DNA from: Bacteroidota bacterium
GTDB taxonomy: Bacteria > Bacteroidota > Bacteroidia > Cytophagales > Cytophagaceae
DNA length: 64,000 nt
Assembly: GCA_023428135.1 (NCBI GenBank)
Contig: JAEYZG010000010.1
Location: 62,001-126,000, forward strand
Reading direction: 5' to 3'
The notes under the pieces were generated by a model. The model did no database searches, was not told the origin of the DNA, and saw only the letters and a list, made by a program, of their open reading frames with translations. A program made the translations under genes and the position numbers. Positions 54,334 to 62,704 of this stretch are shown here, piece after piece. Each line of letters opens with the position of its first letter. The first letter of the stretch is position 1.

Positions 54334-54732
54334 TTACTTTTGATCTTTACCCGCATTGGGGTCAAATCGAACAAATAAATAAATATATAACACCCTCGCA
54401 TATCTGAAAACCAATGGCCATAATAGAATAAGAATTAATGTATTAACGACCAGGAATGAATACTCAGGGAGTTTAAGGATAAATTCAGTAAGAATAAAAT
54501 TAAAGCCGCAAATCGCGACGCACAGACCATAGCTCATATACATGGCACCATAGTAAAATCCAGGTTCTGGCTCTGCTGGCTGACCACAAACCGCACAATT
54601 CTTATTCATATCAGCCATTTTTTTTAATTTATAAGGGTTAGGATCGGCAAAAAGGTCTCCCTTATGACACTTGGGGCATTTACATTTAATAATTGATAAT
54701 AAAACTGACATAGACTTTAATTTTGAATGCAA
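54334..54732 (-). CDS. DUF983 membrane protein
   Basis: Protein of 132 residues with the paired zinc-like motif KCKCPKCHKGDLF and CAVCGQPAEPEPGFYYGAMYMSYG, then two transmembrane segments (about 60-110). It is a typical DUF983 protein, of unknown function and sometimes linked to respiratory complexes. It sits between receiver genes on the same strand. Confidence 0.9.
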   Translation of the reverse strand: MHSKLKSMSVLLSIIKCKCPKCHKGDLFADPNPYKLKKMADMNKNCAVCGQPAEPEPGFYYGAMYMSYGLCVAICGFNFILTEFILKLPEYSFLVVNTLILILLWPLVFRYARVLYIYLFVRFDPNAGKDQK

Positions 54733-54813
54733 TAATATAAAATGAAATGGCCCTTAAAAAGTGAATGAAATAAATTGCACCAAAATGAATATTTATAGCT
54801 GAATAATAAATTC

Positions 54814-54852
54814 AAACTAATCTTGCCGGACATTGCCGACAAGATTAGTTTA
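54814..54852 (-). terminator. Terminator after the second receiver gene
   Basis: Inverted repeat AAACTAATCTTG / CAAGATTAGTTT with an inner C/G-rich loop, lying just after the stop of the receiver gene at 54853. The minus strand continues AGTTTGAATTT. Confidence 0.7.
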
Positions 54853-55245
54853 TTATCTGGCAATTAAATCTTTCTTAAGGATTTTGAGCAACTTCTCTTC
54901 TGTAAATGGCTTTATCATAATATCCTCAAAGCCAAGACGAGAAATGGAAGATTCCTGACCGGGACTAATGACACTGGTGAGCAGCACCACTTTAATATTC
55001 TTTTCCAGAACCATCTTCTTAAAATTCTTAAGAAAATCGATCCCATTCATTTCTGGCATATTCACATCCAGGATGATTAGTTCCGGAGTACGATTGATCT
55101 GCTCTGTCAAAAAAGTCAAAGCTTCTTCGCCATTCCGTACAGTTCTAATTTCCCTGGCAATGTTGGACCGTCTTAAAGTTCTTTCTGTAATAAAGTTGTT
55201 GACAAAATCATCATCAACAAGCAGAATTGTGTTAAAGTAGGGCAT
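54853..55245 (-). CDS. Stand-alone response regulator receiver protein
   Basis: Receiver of 130 residues. LLVDDDF at 8-14, phospho-acceptor Asp60 in LIILDVNMPEMNGIDF, Thr in VVLLTSVIS and Lys in MIKPFTEEKLL. No output domain. It lies 32 bp after the 55278 receiver on the same strand, so they are co-transcribed. Confidence 0.92.
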   Translation of the reverse strand: MPYFNTILLVDDDFVNNFITERTLRRSNIAREIRTVRNGEEALTFLTEQINRTPELIILDVNMPEMNGIDFLKNFKKMVLEKNIKVVLLTSVISPGQESSISRLGFEDIMIKPFTEEKLLKILKKDLIAR

Positions 55246-55277
55246 CTTAGTTCTAGGTCAATTTCTAAAAAATTAAC

Positions 55278-55691
55278 CTAGTTTGTACTAAAAAGTTTTA
55301 ACACATTCATTAATTTTTCTTCGGTTAAAGGCTTGATGATAAAATCATTAAAACCAATATTTTTCAATACTTCCAGATCCTTAGGACTGAATGAAGATGT
55401 ATAAATTATAATCCTGGTTTTCTTCTTATCGAGATTTAGTCTTTGGAATGTTTCAATAAATTCGAAGCCGTCCATTACAGGCATATTTATATCAAGAAAA
55501 ATAACTTCCGGGAAATCATCGCCTGCAGATTTCAAATATTTAAGAGCTTCGTCTCCATTTCTGCAAAATGTAAGATTTTCACAAAGGTCAAGCTTTGTAA
55601 GAAGATGGTCTGCAATAAAATTGCTTACATAATCATCATCTACCAATAGAACATTTTTGAATTTTACCATTGAATCAGTTAATGAATCCAT
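55278..55691 (-). CDS. Stand-alone response regulator receiver protein
   Basis: Receiver of 137 residues. LLVDDDY at 15-21, phospho-acceptor Asp67 in VIFLDINMPVMDGFEF, and Lys in IIKPLTEEKLM. An internal Met (residue 8) is an alternative start. The ATG is one base after the stop region of the acyl-CoA-binding gene, which suggests coupling with it. Confidence 0.92.
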   Translation of the reverse strand: MDSLTDSMVKFKNVLLVDDDYVSNFIADHLLTKLDLCENLTFCRNGDEALKYLKSAGDDFPEVIFLDINMPVMDGFEFIETFQRLNLDKKKTRIIIYTSSFSPKDLEVLKNIGFNDFIIKPLTEEKLMNVLKLFSTN

Positions 55692-55692
55692 T

Positions 55693-55950
55693 TTACTTTC
55701 CTGAAAGATCTTTTACTAATGCAATATACTTTTGCTTTGCATCATCCATACTCATTCCTTTCAGATCGGTCCAGGTATTGTACTTTGCAATGCCTGCCAA
55801 ATCAAAAAAATTAGTTGGCTTTTCAATATTTACATCTCCTTCAGTAGCTTGCTTGAACAAACCATAAAGCTTTAACAGGTTTTCATTAGACTGAGCAGGC
55901 AACAATCGTGATTGCTTAACTGCTTCTTCAAATTCTTCTTTTATATCCAT
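55693..55950 (-). CDS. Acyl-CoA-binding protein
   Basis: Protein of 85 residues, the typical ACBP length. It has FEEAVKQSRLLPAQSNENLLKLYGLFKQATEGDVN and KYNTWTDLKGMSMDDAKQKYIALV, with the Tyr, Lys and Trp residues that line the CoA site. It holds acyl-CoA esters in the cytosol. It leads the receiver operon. Confidence 0.92.
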   Translation of the reverse strand: MDIKEEFEEAVKQSRLLPAQSNENLLKLYGLFKQATEGDVNIEKPTNFFDLAGIAKYNTWTDLKGMSMDDAKQKYIALVKDLSGK

Positions 55951-56194
55951 GACTTAAAAAATTTTCATTCCTCACTTCAAAAATCAATCTCAAAATATCC
56001 GTCTCCATTAATTATGCATTAACTGATTTACTCCTTAATAGTTATTGTTAAAGCAAAAAAAATATCAAAATCTTTACAAATAGATTTCTACCATTTGTAA
56101 TTAGAAATTTTTGGAATAATACTTCTCATATAAATTTCTTACTTAAATACCCTCTATTAAAATTATTCCCTCTATTTTTGAACAAAAAACATAA

Positions 56195-57397
56195 GTGAAA
56201 GGAACAGAAAATATTTTCCAGCAGGAGTCTACCATTCTTGTCACATGTCCCAAAAGAATTGGTAAATACCTGGCCGAGGAAATAATCTCAGCTGGCTATA
56301 CAATTGAAAGTGAGATGCAAACCGGCATTTCAACTAGGGGTACTTTGATAGATTGCATAAGCTTGAATCTTGTGTTAAGAACTGCGCATAAAGTGCTGTT
56401 TCATTTAAAAACATTCCGTTGCACTCATCCCGATCAGCTTTATTCTTCAACAAAAGACTTTGCCTGGGAAAAGTATTTTTCTACAGAAAGCTATTTTACC
56501 ATAGTTGCAAATGTTGAAAACGAGACCATCACTGATTCACGTTTCGGTTCCTATAAAGTTAAAGATGCAATTGCTGACAGGTTTACTTCCCTGTTTAAAA
56601 AACGCCCGGACTCCGGACCGGAAAAAAATAAGGTAGTGATATACCTGCACTGGAAAAATGATGAGGCCTCTCTTTACATAGATACAAGTGGAGAAACCAT
56701 TGCCAAACATGGATATAGAAAAAAACCTTTTAAAGCTCCTGTTCAGGAAAGTCTTGCTTCTGCATTGATTTACGCCAGCAGGTGGGATAGAAAGTCTACA
56801 TTTATCAATCCAATGTGTGGAAGTGGTACACTAGCTATACAAGCCTGCCTAACTGCCTTAAACAGATATCCAGGTCTTTTCAGAAACAATTATTGTTTCA
56901 TGCATCTGAATGATTTTGAAATGTCGTATTATGACAAAGCCAAAGAAGAAATAAAATCTGCAGTACTCAGAAAAATGCCTGCGCGTGTCATCGCAACAGA
57001 CCTGGATCCTCTTGCAATAGAGGCTGCAAAAAACAATGCTGCTACCGCTGGTGTCGATCATCTTATTGAATTTCGCGTATGTGATTTCAGAGAAACTGAA
57101 GTACCTGAAGATGCAGGTGTGGTAATGATAAATCCTGAATACGGCGAAAGATTGGGAATAGACAAAGATCTTGAAGAAATCTACACCGCCATCGGTGACT
57201 TTTTTAAGAAAAAATGCACAGGTTATCTTGGATATGTTTTTACAGGAAACCTTGAGCTTGCCAAAACTATAGGCCTTAAAACAAAACGCCGCATTGAGTT
57301 TTACAATGGCACTATAGATGCCCGATTGCTTGAATATGAACTCTATAGTGGCAGCAAAAAAATTTCCTTGCAACAATCAGACGCTCCGGAAAGTTAG
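56195..57397 (+). CDS. THUMP-domain class I SAM-dependent RNA methyltransferase
   Basis: About 400 residues from a GTG start. N-terminal ferredoxin-like and THUMP domains (about 1-165) are followed by a Rossmann methyltransferase with NPMCGSGTLAIQACL and ATDLDPLAIEAAKNNAATAGV. The catalytic motif reads VMINPEYGERLG, where most RlmL/KL relatives have NPPYGERL; the Glu form is common in Bacteroidota to my knowledge. It probably methylates 23S rRNA guanine. Confidence 0.9.
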   Translation: MKGTENIFQQESTILVTCPKRIGKYLAEEIISAGYTIESEMQTGISTRGTLIDCISLNLVLRTAHKVLFHLKTFRCTHPDQLYSSTKDFAWEKYFSTESYFTIVANVENETITDSRFGSYKVKDAIADRFTSLFKKRPDSGPEKNKVVIYLHWKNDEASLYIDTSGETIAKHGYRKKPFKAPVQESLASALIYASRWDRKSTFINPMCGSGTLAIQACLTALNRYPGLFRNNYCFMHLNDFEMSYYDKAKEEIKSAVLRKMPARVIATDLDPLAIEAAKNNAATAGVDHLIEFRVCDFRETEVPEDAGVVMINPEYGERLGIDKDLEEIYTAIGDFFKKKCTGYLGYVFTGNLELAKTIGLKTKRRIEFYNGTIDARLLEYELYSGSKKISLQQSDAPES

Positions 57398-57516
57398 TTT
57401 TTTAGTTCTGCATTTGTAGAGTTGATAGGCTTCAGGATGTCGTTTTTTCCTGATTAATTATTGAAATTTATATTCATGCTATATCATCCTGCAATGCTGA
57501 AAAGGAGAAACTGCGT

Positions 57517-58410
57517 ATGGAGCATAGCAACTTGCTGTTTGTGATTAATCCTCATGCCGGAGGTAAAAATAAGTTTGAAATAACTTCAGAAATAAAGCAT
57601 TGCTGTACAGGAAGATCATTATTTCCACATCTGTATGAAACGATAGGAGTTAATGATAAGGAAGAGATTTTGAAGCTGATGGATCTGCTAAAACCGAGAG
57701 CAATCATAGCAGTAGGTGGAGATGGCACAGTAAATCTGGTTGGAGGTTTACTTCTGAATTCAGAAACTGCATTAGGTATTATTCCGGCCGGCTCTGCTAA
57801 CGGGTTAGCCAAAGACCTGAATATCCCTGTCAATTTTGAAGAAGCCCTGGATATTGTTCAGAATTTTCACACAAAAAAAATTGATACTTTAAAAATCAAT
57901 GGTAAAAATTGCTTTCATCTGAGCGACCTTGGATTTAATGCCAGAGTGGTACACAGATTCGCAGAAAGCAATTTCAGAGGAAAAATCAGCTATTTCTGGT
58001 ATGCACTAAAAGAGTTTTTCTCTTACAAATTCTTTGCATATAAAATCAATTCTCCTGAGCTGAATAAAAAAGGAAAAGCATTTATGATGGTGCTTACCAA
58101 TGCTAATAAATTCGGGACTAATATTACAATTAACCCAATTGGCGTTATTAATGACGGTTATTTTGAAATAAGCATTATCAAGCCCTTCCCTAAAATTTTC
58201 GCTCCTATGATTTTATTCCGGCTGATTAGTAATACAATATCTAAGTCAAAATACTTTAAAATAATAAGGCTTAAGAAAGCAACGATCAGCAATTCATGGA
58301 AAGAACTCTTTCATATAGACGGAGAGCCAGTCATAGAAAGAAGTGAAACACTGGAAGTTGAAATTCTACATAAAAGTCTGAAGGTAATACTTCCTAAGAC
58401 TACAGGCTGA
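57517..58410 (+). CDS. Diacylglycerol kinase-family lipid kinase
   Basis: Protein of 297 residues. The nucleotide-binding motif is IIAVGGDGTVNLVGG, with LGIIPAGSANGLAKDLNIP next, and the C-terminal FHIDGEPVIE. This is the DagK/YegS-like family that phosphorylates diacylglycerol or a sphingoid lipid. It is convergent with the metallophosphoesterase gene. Confidence 0.92.
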   Translation: MEHSNLLFVINPHAGGKNKFEITSEIKHCCTGRSLFPHLYETIGVNDKEEILKLMDLLKPRAIIAVGGDGTVNLVGGLLLNSETALGIIPAGSANGLAKDLNIPVNFEEALDIVQNFHTKKIDTLKINGKNCFHLSDLGFNARVVHRFAESNFRGKISYFWYALKEFFSYKFFAYKINSPELNKKGKAFMMVLTNANKFGTNITINPIGVINDGYFEISIIKPFPKIFAPMILFRLISNTISKSKYFKIIRLKKATISNSWKELFHIDGEPVIERSETLEVEILHKSLKVILPKTTG

Positions 58411-58417
58411 TTTATTG

Positions 58418-59593
58418 TTAAAACATTTTTTTTCTGAATACCAGAAGTCCGTTTTCTTTTTTCTTATGGGGTTCAAAAACTTCCAACCATGTTTCGTTCT
58501 CGTAAAATGAAAGTTTAAAGAACCCTTTGTGAGCGTGAGTAAAAATAGCATTTGCGTCTTTTTGCACATGCTTCACTTTACTTCCTGCTCCGCTCACAAT
58601 AAAGTGCTGATTGTTTTTATAAATATACTGCAGATTGTGATCATGTCCTGCCGCATAAATAAGGTTATCGTATTTCTTAAAGATGTCAATCAATCGTCTT
58701 CTTAATCTTTTATAAAGTGGGTGTGACATATCCTCTTTGGATCCAATATACCTTCGGTAAATAGGATATAAAGATCCTGCAATCGGCAATGGCACATACA
58801 ATTTCTTATTTGCATCCGTAAGTGGAAAAAGATGCTGTTTCATAGAGAAACGGCCTCCATGAACAGCAAAGCTATAGAGTGGATGATGCCCCAATACAAC
58901 AATTCTTTTCGAGCTGTTTTTGGTAAGAAGATCTTCCAGAAGAAGAAAGAATTCATGCTCATTATCGACAAGACAACCCTCTTTTCTCCCAAGAGGTTTA
59001 TGTCCTCCATGAACCCACCATTGGGTATTAAGAACTATGAAAGTTAGTTTATCATTGACCGATATTTCATATGGACCAGGACAGCCATTTCTTGGCAGAT
59101 AAACTTCTTTGCTGTTAAAAAAACTTTCAACATATTCCTGTTGCCTCATCATTGTTTGAAATCCCCCCTTCCTTCCTTTCTTCCAGTCATGATTCCCCGA
59201 GACAAATACTTTTAGACCGTTGTGATGCTCCACCACATGTAATTGTGCCAGTAATCTTTTTTCTGCAAGTGGAAAGTCTTTATCATTACTTTCAGGCAAA
59301 CCGGTAGGATATATATTATCTCCCAAAAAAAACACTCCGGAGTTATCCCCTGCTTCGTTCAATTTTCTTCTCAGTAATGTTAATGTCGGATCAGGATGTA
59401 AAACTGAAGGAGCACCTGCATCACCAATCAGGAACAATGAATAAAATGGAGGGCCAGAGCTTTCAGGAAAACTTTTGTTCCAGCCATGATGCTTTAATTG
59501 AATATGTGGCCGCTTTCTGTGCTCTATTGTGAGTATATAAACAAAAACGGAGGAAAAGATCAAAAGGCTTATAATAAGAATTATCCAGGTCAT
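58418..59593 (-). CDS. Membrane-anchored metallophosphoesterase
   Basis: Protein of 391 residues. An N-terminal transmembrane segment (WIILIISLLIFSSVFVYILT) is followed by metallophosphoesterase blocks SLFLIGDAGAPS, LGDNIYPTG, VSGNHDWKKGRKGG, GHHPLYSFAVHGG and AAGHDHNLQYI. The substrate is not known; similar proteins act on phosphate esters at the cell envelope. Confidence 0.9.
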   Translation of the reverse strand: MTWIILIISLLIFSSVFVYILTIEHRKRPHIQLKHHGWNKSFPESSGPPFYSLFLIGDAGAPSVLHPDPTLTLLRRKLNEAGDNSGVFFLGDNIYPTGLPESNDKDFPLAEKRLLAQLHVVEHHNGLKVFVSGNHDWKKGRKGGFQTMMRQQEYVESFFNSKEVYLPRNGCPGPYEISVNDKLTFIVLNTQWWVHGGHKPLGRKEGCLVDNEHEFFLLLEDLLTKNSSKRIVVLGHHPLYSFAVHGGRFSMKQHLFPLTDANKKLYVPLPIAGSLYPIYRRYIGSKEDMSHPLYKRLRRRLIDIFKKYDNLIYAAGHDHNLQYIYKNNQHFIVSGAGSKVKHVQKDANAIFTHAHKGFFKLSFYENETWLEVFEPHKKKENGLLVFRKKMF

Positions 59594-59621
59594 GTCGAAT
59601 CAATAAAACCATATATAAATA

Positions 59622-59659
59622 TCAGGGAAAGGATACATAAGCATGTACCGATTCCCTGA
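59622..59659 (-). terminator. Terminator after the FAD-Rieske gene
   Basis: Stem TCAGGGAA (59622-59629) with TTCCCTGA (59652-59659) around a 22-base loop. The minus strand after it is AT-rich (TATTTATATA). It lies 15 bp after the stop of the 59674 gene. Confidence 0.6.
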
Positions 59660-59673
59660 CTTACCCCACCACA

Positions 59674-61197
59674 TTATTTCTTATTCTCTGAAACCACTAT
59701 AATTTCCTTTTTCTCCAAAGGATCAACTGCCGGACCATATATCACTGAGCCATCTATGGAAAACCTGCTACCATGACAAGGACAATCCCATGTTTGTTCT
59801 GCATTATTGTAATGTACATTGCATTTCAAATGGGTACATACGGGTGAAACTGCATGGACTTCCCCGTTCGCATCTTTAGCCACGGCTACTTTCTCCCCAT
59901 TCAGCTTCAGAATTTTACCTTCTCCCGGCTCAAGGTGGTCGGGAGTCTCTTCAGAAACATTCCCAAACTTATCAGCAACAAATGAACGGACATTATCAAT
60001 ATTCTCTTTAAAGAAATCAGCCATAGAAGCAGCAATGGAGATTCTCGTAGAATCATAAGCATCGTAATACTTATTTGTTTTGCCCTGAATCAAATCAGTT
60101 ATTATCAAAGCTGCCAATGGCCCATAAACCAACCCATCTCCGGCAAATCCGGTAGCAACATACACATTTTTGGAAAATGGACTTTCCCCAATAAAAGGAA
60201 GTCCATCAGCTGATTCATAAAATTCTGCTGACCATCTGAAATCTATTGATTTAACATTAAACCTATTACGAGTATAAGATTCAAGCTCTATAAATTTCTT
60301 CGATGTTTCCTCTTCATGACCGACCTTATGATCCGCCCCACCTACAATAAGATATTTCCCGCCATTGAATACAGTACTTCTGATATAATGATATGGTTCA
60401 TCCATATCCCAATATAAATTTTCAGGAATATCTCCATCTACCCGAGCGGCGATCACATAACTTAAATAAGGGAATGCAAGTGTTTGCAGTACATTAAAGA
60501 ATAACGGAATATGAGTAGCCATTACAACTTTTAAAGCCCTTACAGTTGACCCATTAGCCGTTACAGTAAAGATTCCTCTATCTTCTCTGAGATCTGTAAC
60601 CCTTGTATTTTCAAAGATTTTGCATTTACTGTTCACGAGATGTTCAGCCAGGCCATTTATAAATGACTGAGCATTAAAAACCGCCTGGTTATCGAATTTC
60701 AGAGCTTTACTAACTGGAAAAGGTAAGTCTATGTTTTCGACCAGCTCTACAGGAAGGTCAACGTAACCGGCATGTCTGTATTCCGCCTCCAAATCAGAAA
60801 TTTGTTCGGGCTTATCTGCATACTGATATCCGGCAATCCTTTTAAAATCACAATCAATATTTTTACCTTTAATAAGTTGCTCAATAAAATTGATCCCTTC
60901 AGCCCGACTTCTTGCAACCATCTCTGTAATTTTTTCCCCAAAGTCTTTGAATACTTTACTATACTGAGTATCGATTTGGGTTGTAAGATGGCAACTGGAC
61001 ATTCCGGTGGTTCCGCTACCGATGTGACTTGCCTCAGCAAGTACTGAATGTATTCCGGCATCATTTAGGAGCGAAGCTAATGTAAGACCGGTAATCCCCC
61101 CTCCAATGATCAGCACTTCTGTCTCTATATCCTTCTCAAGGGGCGCGAAAACCGGACATTTGCCACTTTCTTCTTTCCAGATTGAGTCTGTATTCAT
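59674..61197 (-). CDS. FAD-dependent oxidoreductase with C-terminal Rieske domain
   Basis: Protein of 507 residues. The FAD Rossmann motif is VLIIGGGITGLTLASLLNDAGI, followed by a DAO-type oxidoreductase body ending GFAGDGLVYGPLAALIITDLI. The last 90 residues hold a Rieske [2Fe-2S] site: SPVCTHLKCNV (Cys-x-His) and DCPCHGSRFS (Cys-x-x-His). It probably oxidises an amino compound or proline-like substrate and passes electrons through the cluster. Similar fusions are widespread in Bacteroidota. Confidence 0.92.
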   Translation of the reverse strand: MNTDSIWKEESGKCPVFAPLEKDIETEVLIIGGGITGLTLASLLNDAGIHSVLAEASHIGSGTTGMSSCHLTTQIDTQYSKVFKDFGEKITEMVARSRAEGINFIEQLIKGKNIDCDFKRIAGYQYADKPEQISDLEAEYRHAGYVDLPVELVENIDLPFPVSKALKFDNQAVFNAQSFINGLAEHLVNSKCKIFENTRVTDLREDRGIFTVTANGSTVRALKVVMATHIPLFFNVLQTLAFPYLSYVIAARVDGDIPENLYWDMDEPYHYIRSTVFNGGKYLIVGGADHKVGHEEETSKKFIELESYTRNRFNVKSIDFRWSAEFYESADGLPFIGESPFSKNVYVATGFAGDGLVYGPLAALIITDLIQGKTNKYYDAYDSTRISIAASMADFFKENIDNVRSFVADKFGNVSEETPDHLEPGEGKILKLNGEKVAVAKDANGEVHAVSPVCTHLKCNVHYNNAEQTWDCPCHGSRFSIDGSVIYGPAVDPLEKKEIIVVSENKK

Positions 61198-61282
61198 ATA
61201 ATCCCTTCTTTCTATTCCAATATACTTTTAAACCAATCTTTAATACCAATTAGTTTATATTATTGAACACAATGCTGCTTAT

Positions 61283-61672
61283 ATGAAACTTAATCAGATA
61301 AAAGAGACTTGTCTTTATGTAAATGACCTGGAGAAATCAAAAGCATTTTATAATGGTTTACTGGGACTTCCAATAATCGGATATCACAAAGACAGACACC
61401 TTTTTTTACGTGCAGGGAACTCTGTACTCCTTTGCTTTCTTCCCGAAATTACCAAACACGAAAAAGAGTTGCCCCCTCACTATGCATATGGTAAAATTCA
61501 TGTTGCTTTTGAAGTGCCTGAAAGTGATTATGAACTATGGAAAATAATGATATATGAAAAAGGCATTCATATCATTTATGAAAAGGAATGGAATCAACAT
61601 CTAAAATCCTTCTACTTTGAAGATCCTGATGGCAATGTGCTTGAAATTATTCCCCCGGGTCTATGGCATTAG
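61283..61672 (+). CDS. Glyoxalase/VOC-family protein
   Basis: Protein of 129 residues starting LNQIKETCLYVNDLEKSKAFYNGLLGLPIIG and ending SFYFEDPDGNVLEIIPPGLW. One His and one Glu typical of VOC metal sites are present (HVAFEVPESDY). It could be a fosfomycin- or bleomycin-resistance-like or dioxygenase-like enzyme; the actual reaction is unknown. Confidence 0.88.
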   Translation: MKLNQIKETCLYVNDLEKSKAFYNGLLGLPIIGYHKDRHLFLRAGNSVLLCFLPEITKHEKELPPHYAYGKIHVAFEVPESDYELWKIMIYEKGIHIIYEKEWNQHLKSFYFEDPDGNVLEIIPPGLWH

Positions 61673-61752
61673 AACCTTAATATTCTATTCGTTTTAAACA
61701 AAAAAAACAGTTGTTGGTTGAAAATATTATATAAGCACTACTATTATAATCA

Positions 61753-62085
61753 ATGAAAGCAATCTGGAATGGAAAAATCATCGCCAAATCTGATGATGTA
61801 GAAGAACTGGATGGAACATACTATTTTCCTATTGATTCCATTAAGAAATGTTATTTTATTGAAAGTGGTAAAAGAAGTGTTTGTCCTTACAAAGGGAAAG
61901 CACATTACTTTCATATACATGTGGATGGAAAGACTAATGAAGATTCTGCCTGGTATTATCCGGAACCTAATGAGTTTTCTTATATGCTGAAAAACAAAAT
62001 TGCGTTTTGGAAAGGAATCGAAATCAAAGAATCGGAACTCAAAATAAGTCTGGAGCTTTTAAATGTCCTTAACAGCTTTTTTTAA
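61753..62085 (+). CDS. DUF427 protein
   Basis: Protein of 110 residues with MKAIWNGKIIAKSDDVEELDGTYYFP, SGKRSVCPYKGKAHYFHIHVDGK and SAWYYPEPNEF, the DUF427 fold. Family function is not established. It is 80 bp from the VOC gene on the same strand. Confidence 0.9.
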   Translation: MKAIWNGKIIAKSDDVEELDGTYYFPIDSIKKCYFIESGKRSVCPYKGKAHYFHIHVDGKTNEDSAWYYPEPNEFSYMLKNKIAFWKGIEIKESELKISLELLNVLNSFF

Positions 62086-62225
62086 TGTCATAACACTGAA
62101 AATCAAATTCATTTAATGGTACTTTTGCAAGTTTTTTTCGATTTAATCACTTTTTACCTAACATAAAATTTTATTAATGGCCTCTAATGGATATTTTAGC
62201 GATAGTTTATCTTTATTCATTAGAC

Positions 62226-62480
62226 ATGAGAGTAATAGCAGAGATACCACACCATGATTTCAGAATTACCATTTTCGGATGGAATAACAAATATCTCATC
62301 AAATTTGAAAAGGGGTCTTATGAACAAACCTACAAAGTAAGTGAAATGGATGTCGCCGGAGATGAAGAGATTAAAAAGCTTTTGGAAGACAAGGCATTTG
62401 TAGATAGCGTTATTTCCCGATTTCTTGAAATGAATAAATCTCTCAATGCCGCACTAAACAGACTTGACGGACAACATTAA
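62226..62480 (+). CDS. Hypothetical protein, about 84 residues
   Basis: Start chosen at the ATG of MRVIAEIPHHDFRITIFGWN; an upstream ATG at 62187 would add 13 residues. The sequence has a beta-rich front (KYLIKFEKGSYEQTYKV) and a helical end (FVDSVISRFLEMNKSLNAAL). No family is recognised. It ends 64 bp before a long hairpin. Confidence 0.7.
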   Translation: MRVIAEIPHHDFRITIFGWNNKYLIKFEKGSYEQTYKVSEMDVAGDEEIKKLLEDKAFVDSVISRFLEMNKSLNAALNRLDGQH

Positions 62481-62543
62481 TTTCAATTCCTTATTTTAAA
62501 TTTTGAGCTCAAAATGCTGTCATAGTAATGATAGCTATTTCTG

Positions 62544-62592
62544 AAAAACATAAATGATTCTTTAGCCTAAGAAAAGAATCATTTATGTTTTT
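62544..62592. terminator. Long A/T-rich terminator hairpin
   Basis: Left arm ACATAAATGATTCTTT and right arm AAAGAATCATTTATGT around TAGCCTAAGA, flanked by A- and T-runs on both sides. It suits both the plus gene ending at 62480 and the minus gene ending at 62705. Confidence 0.8.
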
Positions 62593-62704
62593 TTAAAAAT
62601 CCATTTACAATAGTCTATACTACTGCACATTTATATAATTGCTAAATGCACAACAATAGCACACCTGGATTAAAGAATTTTCAATCTAGGATATAACCAA
62701 AATA

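Noticed and set aside
56858..57376. 172-residue open frame on minus
   Set aside because: It lies wholly inside the plus-strand THUMP methyltransferase gene, whose motifs are clear; the composition (Phe, Cys and Tyr rich) is that of an antisense shadow.
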